Of a stretch of 64,000 nucleotides of DNA, positions 22,745 to 33,356 are shown piece after piece. The stretch is taken from contig NW_004955436.1 in assembly GCF_000276665.1 (NCBI RefSeq), positions 21,145,479 through 21,209,478 of the forward strand, in the 5' to 3' direction. This stretch comes from Chinchilla lanigera (lineage: Eukaryota > Chordata > Mammalia > Rodentia > Chinchillidae). A program made the position numbers and the translations under genes. Position 1 is the stretch's first letter, and each line of letters starts with the position of its first letter. Under the pieces are notes generated by a model that saw only the letters and a list, made by a program, of their open reading frames with translations, was not told where the DNA came from and ran no database searches.

Positions 22745-23084
22745 ACCTGCTGCGATTGTCAGCTGAGATGCTGCCCCCCGAATGTTGGAGGAAGTGCAGC
22801 TTCCAAGCTGCTTCACTGACCATCCCTCCCTGTGGCTCGCCTCACGTGGCCTCAGACCCACGGGGAAGCCCGGGGAACACCCAAGACTCGGCAGTTGACA
22901 GGCAAATCTGCAACTTACCCAGTCTCATGTGCTCAACCCCTGTGCTGCTCAAACTTATTATATCTTGTGAAAATTTGGATTCTGGAGGTTTGGGTTAGCA
23001 CCTTCCTTGTGTTTCTAGCAAGTATCCAAATCTTGCTGGTCGAGAACTACACTGAAACCCCTTAGGTCCCGCTCCAGACTCTCA

Positions 23085-23155
23085 ATTTATTCTCTCTCTT
23101 TTTTCTTTCCCTTTCTCTCTCTGTCTCCCTCTCTGTCTCTCTCTCTTTCCTGTTT
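23085..23155. repeat. Pyrimidine-rich (CT)n tract
   Basis: An interrupted TCTCTC/TTTC run of about 70 bases precedes a SINE. It is probably an expanded tail or simple repeat. Confidence 0.8.
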
Positions 23156-23277
23156 AATTTAGCTGGAGTCTCACTATATTCCCCAGGATGTCCTGGAACT
23201 CCTGGGCTCAAGCAACCCTCCGGCCTCAGCCTCCCTAGTAGCTAGGATTATGGGTGCACTCCATGCACCCAGCTCAG
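23156..23277 (-). repeat. 7SL-derived (B1-like) SINE, antisense
   Basis: GAGTCTCACTATATTCCCCAGG, GCTCAAGCAACCCTCC, CCTCAGCCTCC and TAGCTAGGATTATGGGTGCA form an antisense 7SL-type monomer. It appears to lack the usual internal B1 duplication. Confidence 0.7.
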
Positions 23278-23960
23278 ACCTTTCCATTTTCTATTAAACA
23301 CCCACCCTTTCTTTTTCTCCTTGGGCAAAGCATAGATACCGGGTCACAGATGAGTATGATACAGTTGAGCCCTCCATACATTTATGGGTTAGCAGAAGAG
23401 ACCAACACTGGCAACTCTCTCTCTACCTCCTGAGAAGAACTGTAATGGAAGCAAGCCCAGCTGGGGAAGCGCTGGGGATCTGGAGAGATCCAGGGCATGG
23501 GGTGGGGGTGTGGGGTGCATCTGAGCCGGGCTGCAGTGCAGGATGGTTCTGCTGAGCAAAGAAAGGGAGGGATAAGAAAAGGAACAGAAGTCGGAAAGTA
23601 CACAGCATGAAACGAGATCGGGGGGAAGGCCTTGGTATCTTGGCCCAAGGCCTTTCTAGAATATTCCAAGGCCCAAGGCCTTTCCAGAAAGCAGCCTGAG
23701 CACATGTGGGTGAGAACACGGCGGAGAGAGGGAACCGAGACTGGAGGGCGTCAGCTCATGAGGAGGCTGCTGTAAAGATGGGGGAGAAAAGATCTCAATG
23801 AGGAGCAGGAAAGAGAACAAAAATTTAAGTACAGATTTTAAGGCCTGTAAACCAAGTACCCTGAGGTTAAATCATGACTGCACACTCATCTTGCTGAGCC
23901 ACTGGCACGCAAGCATGATAAATTTGATTTTGAAGATTAGGACTAAGAAACACTGAAAGA

Positions 23961-24060
23961 GGGGCTGGGGATTTAGCTCAGTGGCAAAAGCGCCTGCCTG
24001 GCAAGCGCAAGGTCGTGAGTTCGGTTCCCGGTACCGGAGAAAAACCAAAAAAAAAAAAAA
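23961..24060 (+). repeat. ID SINE, young, perfect 16-base target duplication
   Basis: The tRNA-derived unit starts GGGGCTGGGGATTTAGCTCA, contains box-B-like GGTCGTGAGTTCGGTTCCCG, and ends in an A run. It is flanked by AAGAAACACTGAAAGA at 23945-23960 and 24061-24076. The perfect duplication indicates a recent insertion. Confidence 0.97.
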
Positions 24061-24679
24061 AAGAAACACTGAAAGACAAAAATATGCCTAACATGCCTTC
24101 TTTGGTAAAGTTTCATCAACAATGTGGTAATGCAGGAAATCAGTCTTGCCTCGCTTCGTGTAGGATGTCAACTCTCAAAGGCACAAGCCACGTCTGTTCT
24201 GTCAGCAATGTCTGCCCTGAACTAGACATGCTCCCGGCACACAGCTCCCTTTAAATCTGCAGAGTAAATCTAGCTGTCTCCGTGGGCACGGATGTATAAT
24301 ATAAACCACGGCAGGTGAGCTGATGAGCTCTCCTATCATCCCCATCACGGTACTTAATATAGCTCTGAGCCACATGTTAAGGAACATTTTGCTTCTTAGA
24401 TTTATTAATTTCCTTAATGAAGAGCTAACACAGATCCCATTTTTTCCTTAAGAAGAATTCCTGAACCCTCTAATTGGAAGTCATCTTCTGTTCTCTGGAA
24501 ACATGTTGTTCTGCAATGATCTATCCACTGCTTGTTTCCATACATAGATTATTCTCCTCCACTCCCCCACATCTCCCTTGCTGGCCATGGTCACAGCCGC
24601 CATATTCCTGAGAGAGTTATCGTCTATAAGCAGGACATTATAACTTAGCACAATAATGATAACAGAAGGAAGGGCAGCA

Positions 24680-24850
24680 AGGCCAGAGTGGCTGGCTGGA
24701 GAATCAAAGGGCATGGTGAGCATTTCCAAGTGTTTCACATCAATTAATTCATTTGATCCTCACTGTGGCCTCATGAGACAGTGCGACAGATGAGGACAGT
24801 CAACAGGAAAAGCTGGCCAACGCGCGTGGGGTCCAAGGTAAGAGATACGA
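24680..24850 (-). repeat. MIR-like relic
   Basis: CAATTAATTCATTTGATCCTCAC and ATGAGACAGTGCGACAGATGAGG resemble antisense MIR wording (TTAATCCTCACAACAACC, ACAGATGAGGAAAC). It is diverged. Confidence 0.5.
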
Positions 24851-25209
24851 AGAACACAGCGGTCCCATGAAGGATGGGAAAGTCATAGGAGCAGCTGCAA
24901 ACCTCGGCCAGAGGGCCGCCAGGCAGGGCAGGGGACATTACAAAGGCCACTGTGGCCCTGTGGACAACCTGCGCTTCACCCTGGCAGCCACGGGTCACTC
25001 CCAGAGGATTTCAAACGGAGCAGCAGGGTGGGGAAGAAAGACCACAGCTCCGGGGGAGAGGAGCACTGAAGTCAGGCAGTGAAGACAGAATTCACTTGCG
25101 ATCAGGCCACGGCGCAGTGCCTGCTGGGAGCAGCAGCCATTGTGCTGAGAACCGGGCAGAGGGAAATGACTTACTCCACCTCAGTTCCTGTGAGAGTCTG
25201 AGGAAGTGA

Positions 25210-26294
25210 CAGGGAGGATGGACGGACGGGGACAGAATCACACGGCGATCAGAAGTTTGGATGAGTGCGCCGGTGAGGACCATGAAGTCCCGCTGGGGAG
25301 GCTGCCTGGCTGAGATGGCCGCTTCACCGAGACAGCCGCAGGAGGCTCAGAGGCTGGGGACGGGCAGGTAACCTGGCTGAACCGTGCTCACGTACTTTTT
25401 TTGTGGACAGCAGAACTTGTGAGCGACGCCACGGGAATTTGGCCGAACAACTCTCTCAGCAAAATGTTGAAGGTGTGGCTGCTTATAGTAATATATCAGA
25501 TAGAGAAACAACTTAAACACAGAATTTCTCATTAGAAGGAAACAGAACTTAGGCACTGGGAAAATTCTTAGCCGCGCCATATTGAACGCAGTGAAAACAT
25601 TGTTCAGGAGGGCAGAAGGGGGTGGCCACGCAACAGTTTGAAAAGGAATGAGCTTAGTCGGCACTGCCGTCTGGACGGAAGCCAGGACTCTGTTGGCCAG
25701 GACTGAGCCCAACGGCAGTTTAGAGATTATCAGGCGCTGCCCCGCCATCACAGGCCCAGAATGCCAGGGCATGGGGCAGGAGAATTTCAGAGAAGGGGTC
25801 TCGGGCACGAGCTTGCAGGTCCGCTCCTTGCATCTGAAAGCAGCCCTCCTTGGCCACCCCAGGTTTGAGCTCTGTGAGCCATGGTTGGGGGTGGGCTGTG
25901 AGGCCCGCCCTCTGGAGGGCACGGAGGGAAGGCCGGGCAACATCCACAGGGGACTGCCTGCCCGCTTGTGAGCTGCCCAGAGCCTGGGGCGCACACACCA
26001 GGCAGAGGGCCAGGGCCAGGGCGGGGTCACCAGAGTCCACACAAGGCCGGCGGAGCTATAGGAGCAGGGCACAGCAGACTGGCAGCTATGACTTGCAATT
26101 CCAGCCCGGCAGCACTGCGGGGCGGTGACTCCAACCCATGAACGCTGCCCTAAAAGCACGGCTACCCAAAGTTCTTGGTAAGGCCACTCAGCTCTCAGGG
26201 GGCCCAACCGTGTTCAGCAGAGCTTAGCGGCGTGACCCGCACCCCAGTGGGCCTGGAAGGCAGAACCCTGAGTCAAAGAAATTTAATATCAAGT
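25210..26294. other. GC-rich part of HEBP2 intron 3, unrecognised
   Basis: This stretch is richer in G+C than its surroundings. On the minus strand it is open for 286 codons (26207 to 25347), but that frame begins at TTG rather than ATG. The translation has no family signature or domain. It could be an old LTR or unique sequence. Confidence 0.4.
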
Positions 26295-26745
26295 CTTAAG
26301 ACTGGGGTTCATCAACAGATGAGTGGATAAAGAAAATGTGACATTTATACCCAATGGAGTACTACTCTGTAATAAAGAAGAATAAACTTGAGTCACTTGG
26401 AAGAAAATGGATATACCTCGAGACCATAATGCTATGTGAAATAAATCAGACACACAAGCCTAAGTACTGCATACTTTCTCTTATGTGAGAAACCCAAATT
26501 AGAAATAAAGAGCAAAATAGTAACAGAAAGTAAGGAGATAGGTAGGTCTTTCTCAAATGGGAAGAGGATCAAGTGATGGAGGGAGGTAGAAGTGGGAAAG
26601 GGAATGAAGAAGGGAATTAGGATGTGTCCTGTACAGGTACCAACTCCACACAGGAGTGTAAATATTATGTACTGTAAACATATACTACTACTTCTACCAC
26701 CACCACTAGTAATACCATACTACTAGAATCAGAGATCTGTAAAAC
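26295..26745 (+). mobile_element. LINE-1 3' end fragment (sense)
   Basis: Words present are CATCAACAGATGAGTGGATAAAG, CAATGGAGTACTACTCTGTAAT and ATGTGAAATAAATCAGACAC. It ends in a CTACTACCACCACTAGTAATACC simple tract. Closely similar wording occurs at 9368-9790, so both belong to one LINE-1 subfamily. Confidence 0.8.
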
Positions 26746-27079
26746 CCTTGAAAAAAAGAGTGAGGTCTTAAGTGGGACTTGCTATCCATTTCCTCTTGCC
26801 CATCTCTCCCTTTAGAATGGGAATGTCCCGTTCCCCTGCTGTTATTTTGGAAGCACAGAACATGCTGATTTCACACATTCACAGCTGAAGAGAATCTGCC
26901 TCGGGATGAATCGCAGCTTGGGGCTCATCCGGGTGTGCTTTAGATGCTGTTTAGATAAGACCCTGGGGCTTAGACTTTTGAGTCAATGCTGAAATGAGCT
27001 GAGATGTGAGCGTCTGCTGGGGTGAAACAAATGCATTTGGTATTCCAGAAAGTCATGAATTCTGTGTGGCCAGGGGCAT

Positions 27080-27402
27080 AATGTGGTACAATGAATGTCC
27101 CTGGCCCCCAAATTCATATGCTAAAATCCTCATTACCAGTATGATGGTATCGGGAGGTCATGAGGATGGAGCCCTCATGAATGGAATTAGTGCCCTTATA
27201 AAAGAGCTCCTTGCTTCTTCTGCCACGTAAGGACACAGGAAGCAGGTGCCATCTATGAATCAACACACTCCCTCTCTTGTCACTAAAACTGCCAGTGCTA
27301 GGTCCTTCCCAGCTTCCAAAAATATGAAAGATAAATCTCTGGTTTTTATAAGCTACCTAGTCTATGGTATGTTGTTATAGCAGCCCCAACAGGCTAAGAC
27401 TG
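27080..27402 (+). mobile_element. Solo LTR-like element (MaLR/ERVL type)
   Basis: The ordered words are GGCCCCCAAATTCATATGC, GGAGGTCATGAGGATGGAGCC, TTAGTGCCCTTATAAAAGAG, GCCACGTAAGGACACAGGAAGC, and the end TGTTGTTATAGCAGCCCCAACAGGCTAAGAC. They are those of ancient mammalian retrovirus-like LTRs. It carries no coding part. Confidence 0.7.
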
Positions 27403-27698
27403 CGTTTGAAGATATTTTTGTCTAGGTCTATCTAGATGACAGGCCTTCTGTTTTGGGGACATATAATTTGTACTAGGTTTTATATGCAGAGGATACACAA
27501 CACACTTCTCATTAAACGAATGGATTACCTCTAGCAACAGACCTTAGGACCATCTCAAACCAAGCCAGCAGGAAAACACCGTGAAATGAATGCTGTTGCC
27601 CTGTTTTTATGGAAGGGTGCAATTGCGCGGGAGCTAAGTGGGGAGTGAACGCAAGGGCAACTAGCAGTCAGCAGCGCTGGAAATTACCCGCCACTTAC

Positions 27699-27879
27699 CG
27701 TACAAACACGGTCATTGCGGCTCTCTCTTCAATGAAGACATCTGACTCTGAGGGCCTGGGCGGATCGGATTGCTGTTCGGAGGGGACATACAGGGAAACG
27801 GTAATGCAAGACTCACTAAAAGGCCCCGGGCCGGGCTCCACGTAGCTTGTCACCGGAGCAGTCATCTTTATCTTCATCC
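27699..27879 (-). CDS. HEBP2: HEBP2 exon 3
   Basis: This 181-base exon encodes 59 whole residues starting MKIKMTAPVTSYVEP and ending FIEERAAMTVFV, with split codons at both ends. The SOUL/HBP-family core motif MKIKMTAPV is intact. The exon 2/3 junction codon reads G|GG (Gly), where I recall Glu in human, giving KGM in place of KEM. The acceptor is TATAG at 27880-27884 and the donor is GTAAGT, both on the minus strand. Confidence 0.97.
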
Positions 27880-28496
27880 CTATACCATCAAAATGCAAGC
27901 AAATTTAAAGTATATACGTGACTGGTTTTCAAGTCTTAACCCGTTTTGGTGTGAGTTTCTTGATTTATTTTATAGCACTGATATAAAATTAACCTTTAAG
28001 ATAATTTCCACCTTTAAAAATATAGGGCCCAAATGACTCAATTGTTCACGGCTCTCGTTAAACACCCTCCGTATCATTAATATTTTTGGTTTGCAAATTC
28101 TCTACTCTTAGAGATCAAAGGGGAAATTAGAGGTAACATTTTTTTTTCTTTACAATTTAGTATGAGATCTGTTAAACTATATAATTTTGGCCTGACCCAA
28201 AGGTGGTGACTTGAGATTGCTAATCTTGTGTATTTTCATGAGCCTACCAGTTACCAAATGACCCGGAAGAATTAGCCATGGGGAAGGACTTCTGGCTTCC
28301 CTCCAGTGGAACCAGGGAATTGCAGATGTTGACACTAAGGGTCTCCAAGACAGTCCTTGTCTGAAAACCTCAGATCTCTGATAATCTGTTTATTTTCCTA
28401 CTATAAAAGATCTTTCATTAACAAGCTAAAATGCAGTAGTAAACCCCGAGTCGCAATCGCAATATGTACACATAACTATGAGGAAAACTGCCCTAC
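27880..28496 (-). other. HEBP2: HEBP2 intron 2
   Basis: The 617-base intron runs from a GTAGGG donor (minus strand, 28496 downward) to TATAG at 27880. It is AT-rich and I see no repeat that can be named. Confidence 0.9.
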
Positions 28497-28632
28497 CTTT
28501 CTCATTTTTGCCTTGAATGTAGCTGTTCAGTTTGGTAAAGCCCGTCTGGACGGCTGAATCCCAGTCCATGGACTCAACGCAAGTGCTGACCCACTTGGCG
28601 GGGCCGTAGTGTCTGATCTCATAACTTCCGGG
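28497..28632 (-). CDS. HEBP2: HEBP2 exon 2 (heme-binding protein 2, SOUL)
   Basis: This 136-base exon encodes 45 residues, from PGSYEIRHYGPAKWVSTCVE to KLNSYIQGKNEK. It follows a minus-strand TTTCAG acceptor. HEBP2 is a cytosolic SOUL-fold protein related to HEBP1. It has been linked to heme/porphyrin binding (debated) and to mitochondrial permeability and necrotic death. Exons 2-4 together give 171 residues, the same as my recollection of the human protein after its 34-residue first exon. Frames join without stops (phases 0, 1 and 2), so the gene looks intact apart from the missing first exon. It is transcribed toward NHSL1. Confidence 0.97.
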
Positions 28633-29060
28633 CTGAAATGGACGGGAGAAAACTTCCAGAAGCCACTCCAAGACTGCAGGAGGTGAGCGGCACCCACCGG
28701 GGCACCTCACCTCCGGCCTGGCTGGGGCGGCCCGGCGAGGGGCTGCTGGCCAGGGTCCCCGCTGGGGTCCTGGCTCCTCAGGGCAGGGCGAGGCCCGTCC
28801 CCGGGGTTCCCTTCCTGGGAACTAGGACGGCGACCTTCCTGCCTCACCGCTTTGGGACTGGGGTCGCGGTTGAAAGAAACTAGCACCCGTGACACCCCAG
28901 CTCGGGGGAGCCCTCGCGGGGGCGCCCTGCACAAGCCAGAAACGGAGCTGCCCACTTCCGGGGGTGCAGCCCCCTCCCCAGTAATCCCGTCGGCGCAGGA
29001 TCGGAGCTTGCTGCTCGGACCCCGACCGGACCCGACCCGCCCACCGCGGGGGGCGCCTAC
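28633..29060 (-). other. HEBP2: HEBP2 intron 1 and CpG-rich flank
   Basis: The 428-base intron begins with a minus-strand GTAGGC donor at 29060 and ends with TTTCAG at 28633. It is strongly GC- and CpG-rich, as expected next to a CpG-island promoter. Open frames on both strands here reflect composition. Confidence 0.9.
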
Positions 29061-29100
29061 CTGCGCGCCGGCGCCCGGCGGCCCCGGGCCCACACCAGGT
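29061..29100 (-). CDS. HEBP2: HEBP2 exon 1, 3' end only (5' part in the assembly gap)
   Basis: The 40 visible bases encode PGVGPGPPGAGAQ in frame with exon 2 and end at a GTAGGC donor. The human first exon as I recall ends ...AGPQ, which fits the terminal GAQ. The start codon is expected roughly 60-100 bases further upstream and is hidden by N. The exon is unusually Pro/Gly-rich, and the first exon is known to be the variable part of the protein. Confidence 0.8.
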
Positions 29101-29481
29101 NNNNNNNNNNNNNNNNNNNNNNNNNNNNNNNNNNNNNNNNNNNNNNNNNNNNNNNNNNNNNNNNNNNNNNNNNNNNNNNNNNNNNNNNNNNNNNNNNNNN
29201 NNNNNNNNNNNNNNNNNNNNNNNNNNNNNNNNNNNNNNNNNNNNNNNNNNNNNNNNNNNNNNNNNNNNNNNNNNNNNNNNNNNNNNNNNNNNNNNNNNNN
29301 NNNNNNNNNNNNNNNNNNNNNNNNNNNNNNNNNNNNNNNNNNNNNNNNNNNNNNNNNNNNNNNNNNNNNNNNNNNNNNNNNNNNNNNNNNNNNNNNNNNN
29401 NNNNNNNNNNNNNNNNNNNNNNNNNNNNNNNNNNNNNNNNNNNNNNNNNNNNNNNNNNNNNNNNNNNNNNNNNNNNNNNNN
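29101..29481. other. Assembly gap (381 N)
   Basis: All bases are N. By position it contains the HEBP2 start codon, most of exon 1 and probably the 5' UTR and core promoter. GC-rich sequence on both sides suggests a sequencing dropout in a CpG island. Confidence 0.99.
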
Positions 29482-29660
29482 CGGGCTCCAGGCACCCCAC
29501 GGCTCGAACAGCCTGGGGGGCCCCTCGCGGACGAGGTGGGTGCGGTCTCAGCGCCTCCGGGAGGAGCTTGCCTGCCCTGGTTCCTGACGACCTTTCCCAG
29601 TGTGGTCCCCAGCTCCCCGAGTCGTCCAGCCAGGAGTGGGGCATGGGGAAGGGCAGACCC
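29482..29660 (-). promoter_or_regulatory. HEBP2: CpG-rich upstream flank of HEBP2
   Basis: GC-rich, CpG-containing sequence follows the gap and gives way to AT-rich sequence near 29660. Together with 28640-29100 it is the only strongly CpG-rich region around the HEBP2 5' end, so it is the likely promoter region. No specific factor site is claimed. Confidence 0.6.
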
Positions 29661-29765
29661 TCGTGGTTTTTAGAAATTTTGATTAGATGTCTTTAAAAAA
29701 AAAACCTAACAGACTTACTGAGGTAAGTGACATACCACACAGTTCGTCTCCTTAAAGTGTACTGT

Positions 29766-29897
29766 TCAGCCGGGCGTGGTGGCGCACGCCTGTAATCGAG
29801 CTTTTAGGAAGCTGAGGCAGAAGGATCCTCGCGAGTTCGGGGCCTGCCTGAAGTACCTAGTGAGATTCTATCCCCAAAAAACAAAAAGTAAAATAAG
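29766..29897 (+). repeat. 7SL-derived (B1-like) SINE with target duplication
   Basis: GCCGGGCGTGGTGGCGCACGCC, GAAGCTGAGGCAGAAGGATCC and an A-rich end are present. The internal B1 duplication seems absent. Flanking GTGTACTGT occurs at 29757-29765 and 29898-29906. Confidence 0.85.
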
Positions 29898-29907
29898 GTG
29901 TACTGTG

Positions 29908-30114
29908 CAGTGCTTTAGTACATTTACAGGACAGCACCCCTCACAATGTTAGGACGTTTACATTATAACCTCTCTCTCGCTTGAAAATAACGCATCGCAT
30001 TTCCCACACCCGCAGCTCCCGGACCCCAGCCTGGGTATTGCACTGCACGCAGCTGCTGCTGTCTCTGCGGGTTTGACTCCTGCGTTCCGGACTTTCCGTG
30101 TAAACGGAAGCATG
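29908..30114. other. Spacer upstream of HEBP2
   Basis: No gene or nameable repeat is seen, although the first 90 bases may still be LINE-1-derived. Confidence 0.4.
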
Positions 30115-30890
30115 ACGGCCTGTGGTTCTTTGTGACTAGCTTCCTTCACTTAAAATATTTTCAAGGTGCACCCATGTGACAGCGTGTATGGGTACTTCCG
30201 TCCTTATAGCTGAATAATATGCCACTGTATAAATACTTTGTTTATTCATCGCTTAGTGGACATTTGGATTTTCCCCAACTTTTGGCTATTACAGACAGTG
30301 CTGCTCTAAATATATGTGTACAGGTTTCTTTGTGGACATATTCTCATCTTTCTTCGGTAAGTACTCGGGAGTGGAACTGCTGTGTCAAATGGTCACTCTA
30401 CATTTAACATTTTTTTTTTTTTTTTGGAACTGCCAAACTTTCTCACCATCTGACATTCTCACCAGCAGCAGGAGGACTGTTCTGCTTCTCTACATCCTCA
30501 CCAACCCTTGCCATTGTCTGGCTTTTTTTTTTTCAAGTATAATCATCCTGCAGGTGTGCCTATCTATTGCTTTAATTTTCTTGAGATAGAATTGATACTA
30601 TATAAAACTCATTGTTTAATCATATACGACTCAGTGTTTTTTAAAGCGTAGTCACCCTGCTGTACCACCGTCACCACTATCTAATAGGGAACATTCCCCG
30701 GCCTCCGCCCCTTGAGTCCCGCCCAACCCTGGTATCCATTGCTCTACTTTCTTCTACGGCTTTGCCTAATCTGGACATTTGAGATAAATGGAACTGTGTA
30801 ATATGTAACCTTCTGTGTCGTCGCCTAGTGAACAACATGTCCATAGTGTTTGGAAGGTTCATTCATGCGGTGGCATTACTAGTACTGTAC
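30115..30890 (-). mobile_element. LINE-1 3' region (antisense)
   Basis: Antisense LINE-1 words are in order: GCTGAATAATATGCCACTGTAT, TTAGTGGACATTTGGATTTTCC, GGAGTGGAACTGCTGTGTCAAATGG, CATCCTCACCAACCCTTGCCATTGTCTGG and GGAACTGTGTAATATGTAACC. It is diverged and non-coding. Confidence 0.8.
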
Positions 30891-31724
30891 TTTTTTCTTC
30901 TTATTACTGGAGGATATCCCACTGTACGGGCTGAGTGCTTCTAGAGCACTTGATGTCCTCTCTCGTTCCCTTACCCTTCCCGGCCTGAACAGCAGTGCAT
31001 TGGCCCGGGACACACGACACTTTCTGGCGGTTATATCAAATCCATTATAATGCAGAGCTAAGCTTGAATTATTTAGTGAGGCTCAATAAAGAATTTCTAC
31101 CTATTTCTTAAAATAGCCTGCTTAGTTTAACAATGTAGCAGATGTGATTCATTGCTTAGGTGACTTTGTGAAGTTGAGAATATATTTATAGTTTATTGCA
31201 GGTTTTTTTTTTTAAGGAGGGAAAAGAAGAGATTTACATGTTGGTTAAAACATTTGTTTTTCCTTTAATCTTCAGAGTACCTTGTATAATTATCAATAGT
31301 TTTTTTTAAAAGAGAGCAAAAAAATTTTATTTGCAGCAAAACCAGCTAATTTTGGAAACGTTCGGGTTATAGGTGTGGCATATACAATTAATGAAGACAA
31401 CAGCAAGGCGTGAGGCTAAGTTTTCTGTATTTAAGGGTAGTAATTAGTCTTCTAAAAAAGAGAAGGAAAGAAAGAAAAGGTTGCATTTTAAATTACTGGG
31501 ATTTTGTTAGAAGTTTAATTTCAGAAAGTTCAAGTTTTACCCGCATATTTCAAAATAATGTAGTCATGCTTGCTGCTGAATTATGACTAAAGTGCTCTGT
31601 TAGCTCATACTTCATCTTTATGTGACATTATACCTCAGATACTTTTATTTAAGGCTTAAAAAATATTTTGAGATAATTTCTGTTTTCCCACATTCCAAAG
31701 TCCATAAAGTGGAGGGGAAAGGAG

Positions 31725-31759
<35 letters not shown>

Positions 31760-33108
31760 CTAAATACCCAAATGTGTTTTATTTGTTTCTCAAGGGATCC
31801 CTACGTGCAATTCTCGAGCACTGTCTTAGGAGCAGGTATCTAATGGCTGTGCTGGTCAGGACAGCTGAGTTGTGCTGTGGTTGCCCCTCAGATCTCACTG
31901 GCTTTCTGCAATAGCTCTGCAAGACATCTTCCCTGTCCTCCTTCTTGGAGGTCCTCAAAGACCTCAGCGGGTTTGGTGGCCCCTCCAGGATAGCCTCTTG
32001 CTGTGCCATGGTGCTGGGTGGAACCTTAGAGCAACAGTCCTGCCCTATCAGCCCGGAAGCCCAGGGAGCCCGGAGCCTTTCAGCCTGAATTACAGCCAAT
32101 TCTTTGAATCCGTGGAACATACCATAAAGTCTCTTTGAACATTGAAGTGGTGAGTCCAGAACTGTTGCTGGTAGGACAAATACAGAATTAGGTTTTTATG
32201 AACCTCTGCCTGCCATATTTCTATCAACCAATTTATATGTAACCTGGATTTGTGTGTGTTTCTGTATAAAATGTCTTATTTAAACATACTGTTCATTTGT
32301 TAACAATGAACCCACAACCACCTTGATAACCCAAGCCTGAGTGAAGCTTCTCTAGCATTTATTTTCTCAGTGAGGGCCCTAACAGACAGACTTCTTACAC
32401 TTGGAAACCTGGATGGCATTGCGGCACCAAGCCCAGAGGTCATTTTAAACAGTCAGATCGCCAGCCTAACAGCAGCAGAGATGCAGCACTGAGTAGACTG
32501 TGGACAGGACAGTGTTTAGGCCAGAGGAGAACTGCGGGAAGAGGCGGCCAGTGACTCAGGACTTTGCTGCCCTACGCGTCTGGGAGTGACTGGCGAGAGC
32601 TGTGGGCATTGATTGTGGAGTCACAAATATATTTTTAGCAAGTAGGAAGATTTGCAAATACAGACTCTGACTAAGGAGGCTCAAGGAGAACAGCTTCCTG
32701 CAGTAAGTTCCGTAAATTGCTTCCATCCCTATTTGGTTGGCCAAAGCAAGTTTCAGACTTTGACTAACCTGGAGTAGGGGCGGGGTTGTGTGCAAACGTG
32801 AGCAGGCTGTGTTCTCAAAGGAGAACTCGGTGCTTTAGAAAAACACTGTCCATGATTCTGAGTCACTCATTGGTTATTGACCCTATGAAGAATTTATTTT
32901 CCATAAAGTACACTTCAAAGATACTTTATTGCTATGAATTTTGTGAGTGCAAATACATTGCTTCTAAAAAGGTCATGTATGAAAGTTTTTTTTTTTTTTG
33001 CATATAGTGAATTTGTTCTAAAGTTCTTAAAAATAATTTTAGGGACTCCCTGAAATCTTAGTTAATATTTGGCTAATTTACATTCTTATTTTTATCTCTA
33101 TAGGAATT
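30891..33108. other. Spacer with a (GT)15 tract and an unexplained open segment
   Basis: AT-rich sequence holds (GT)15 at 31727-31756. A less AT-rich segment at about 31840-32140 is open on both strands (113 codons from an ATG on minus, 88 on plus), but its translations are not recognised. No gene is called. Confidence 0.5.
31727..31756. repeat. (GT)15 microsatellite
   Basis: Thirty uninterrupted bases of alternating GT. Confidence 0.99.
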
Positions 33109-33115
33109 TAAGTTA

Positions 33116-33216
33116 CCCTTTTTTTTTTTTTTTTTTTTTTGTGGTACCGGGGATTGAACTCTTGACCTTTCACTTGCCATGCAGGCACTTATACCACTGA
33201 GCTATATCCCCAGCCC
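33116..33216 (-). repeat. ID SINE (antisense) with TAAGTTA target duplication
   Basis: A T run leads into GGTACCGGGGATTGAACTC and CACTGAGCTATATCCCCAGCCC, the complement of ID. TAAGTTA flanks it at 33109-33115 and 33217-33223. Confidence 0.9.
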
Positions 33217-33356
33217 TAAGTTATTCAGGTTGAAAAATATTTCCAGTAAGTAGAGCTTGAATTAATGGCATTTGCCATGAGTTATCTTAGTTACTTTCCA
33301 GACTGCTTCCATTTGGATTTTAATTGTTTTAAATATCAAGTTAAATACTGGTTTTT

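Larger units (their letters stand above)
22610..27698 (-). other. HEBP2: HEBP2 intron 3 (5.1 kb)
   Basis: Minus-strand GTAAGT follows exon 3 at 27698-27693, and TAG precedes exon 4 at 22610. The intron holds B1, ID, LINE-1 and LTR insertions listed separately. A GC-rich part at 25.0-26.2 kb has open frames on both strands but no recognisable protein. Confidence 0.9.

Noticed and set aside
23961..24060. tRNA gene, because of box A/B-like words in ID elements here and elsewhere
   Set aside because: The A tail, target duplications and multiple dispersed copies show retroposed SINEs, not functional tRNA genes.
25347..26207. 286-codon minus-strand open frame in HEBP2 intron 3
   Set aside because: It starts at TTG, the translation matches no family known to me, and other frames are also open in this GC-rich part. 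No splice or promoter evidence supports a gene.
28707..29673. Open frames of 195-273 codons across the N run
   Set aside because: They span unknown bases. Only the 29061-29100 part is real, as the end of HEBP2 exon 1.
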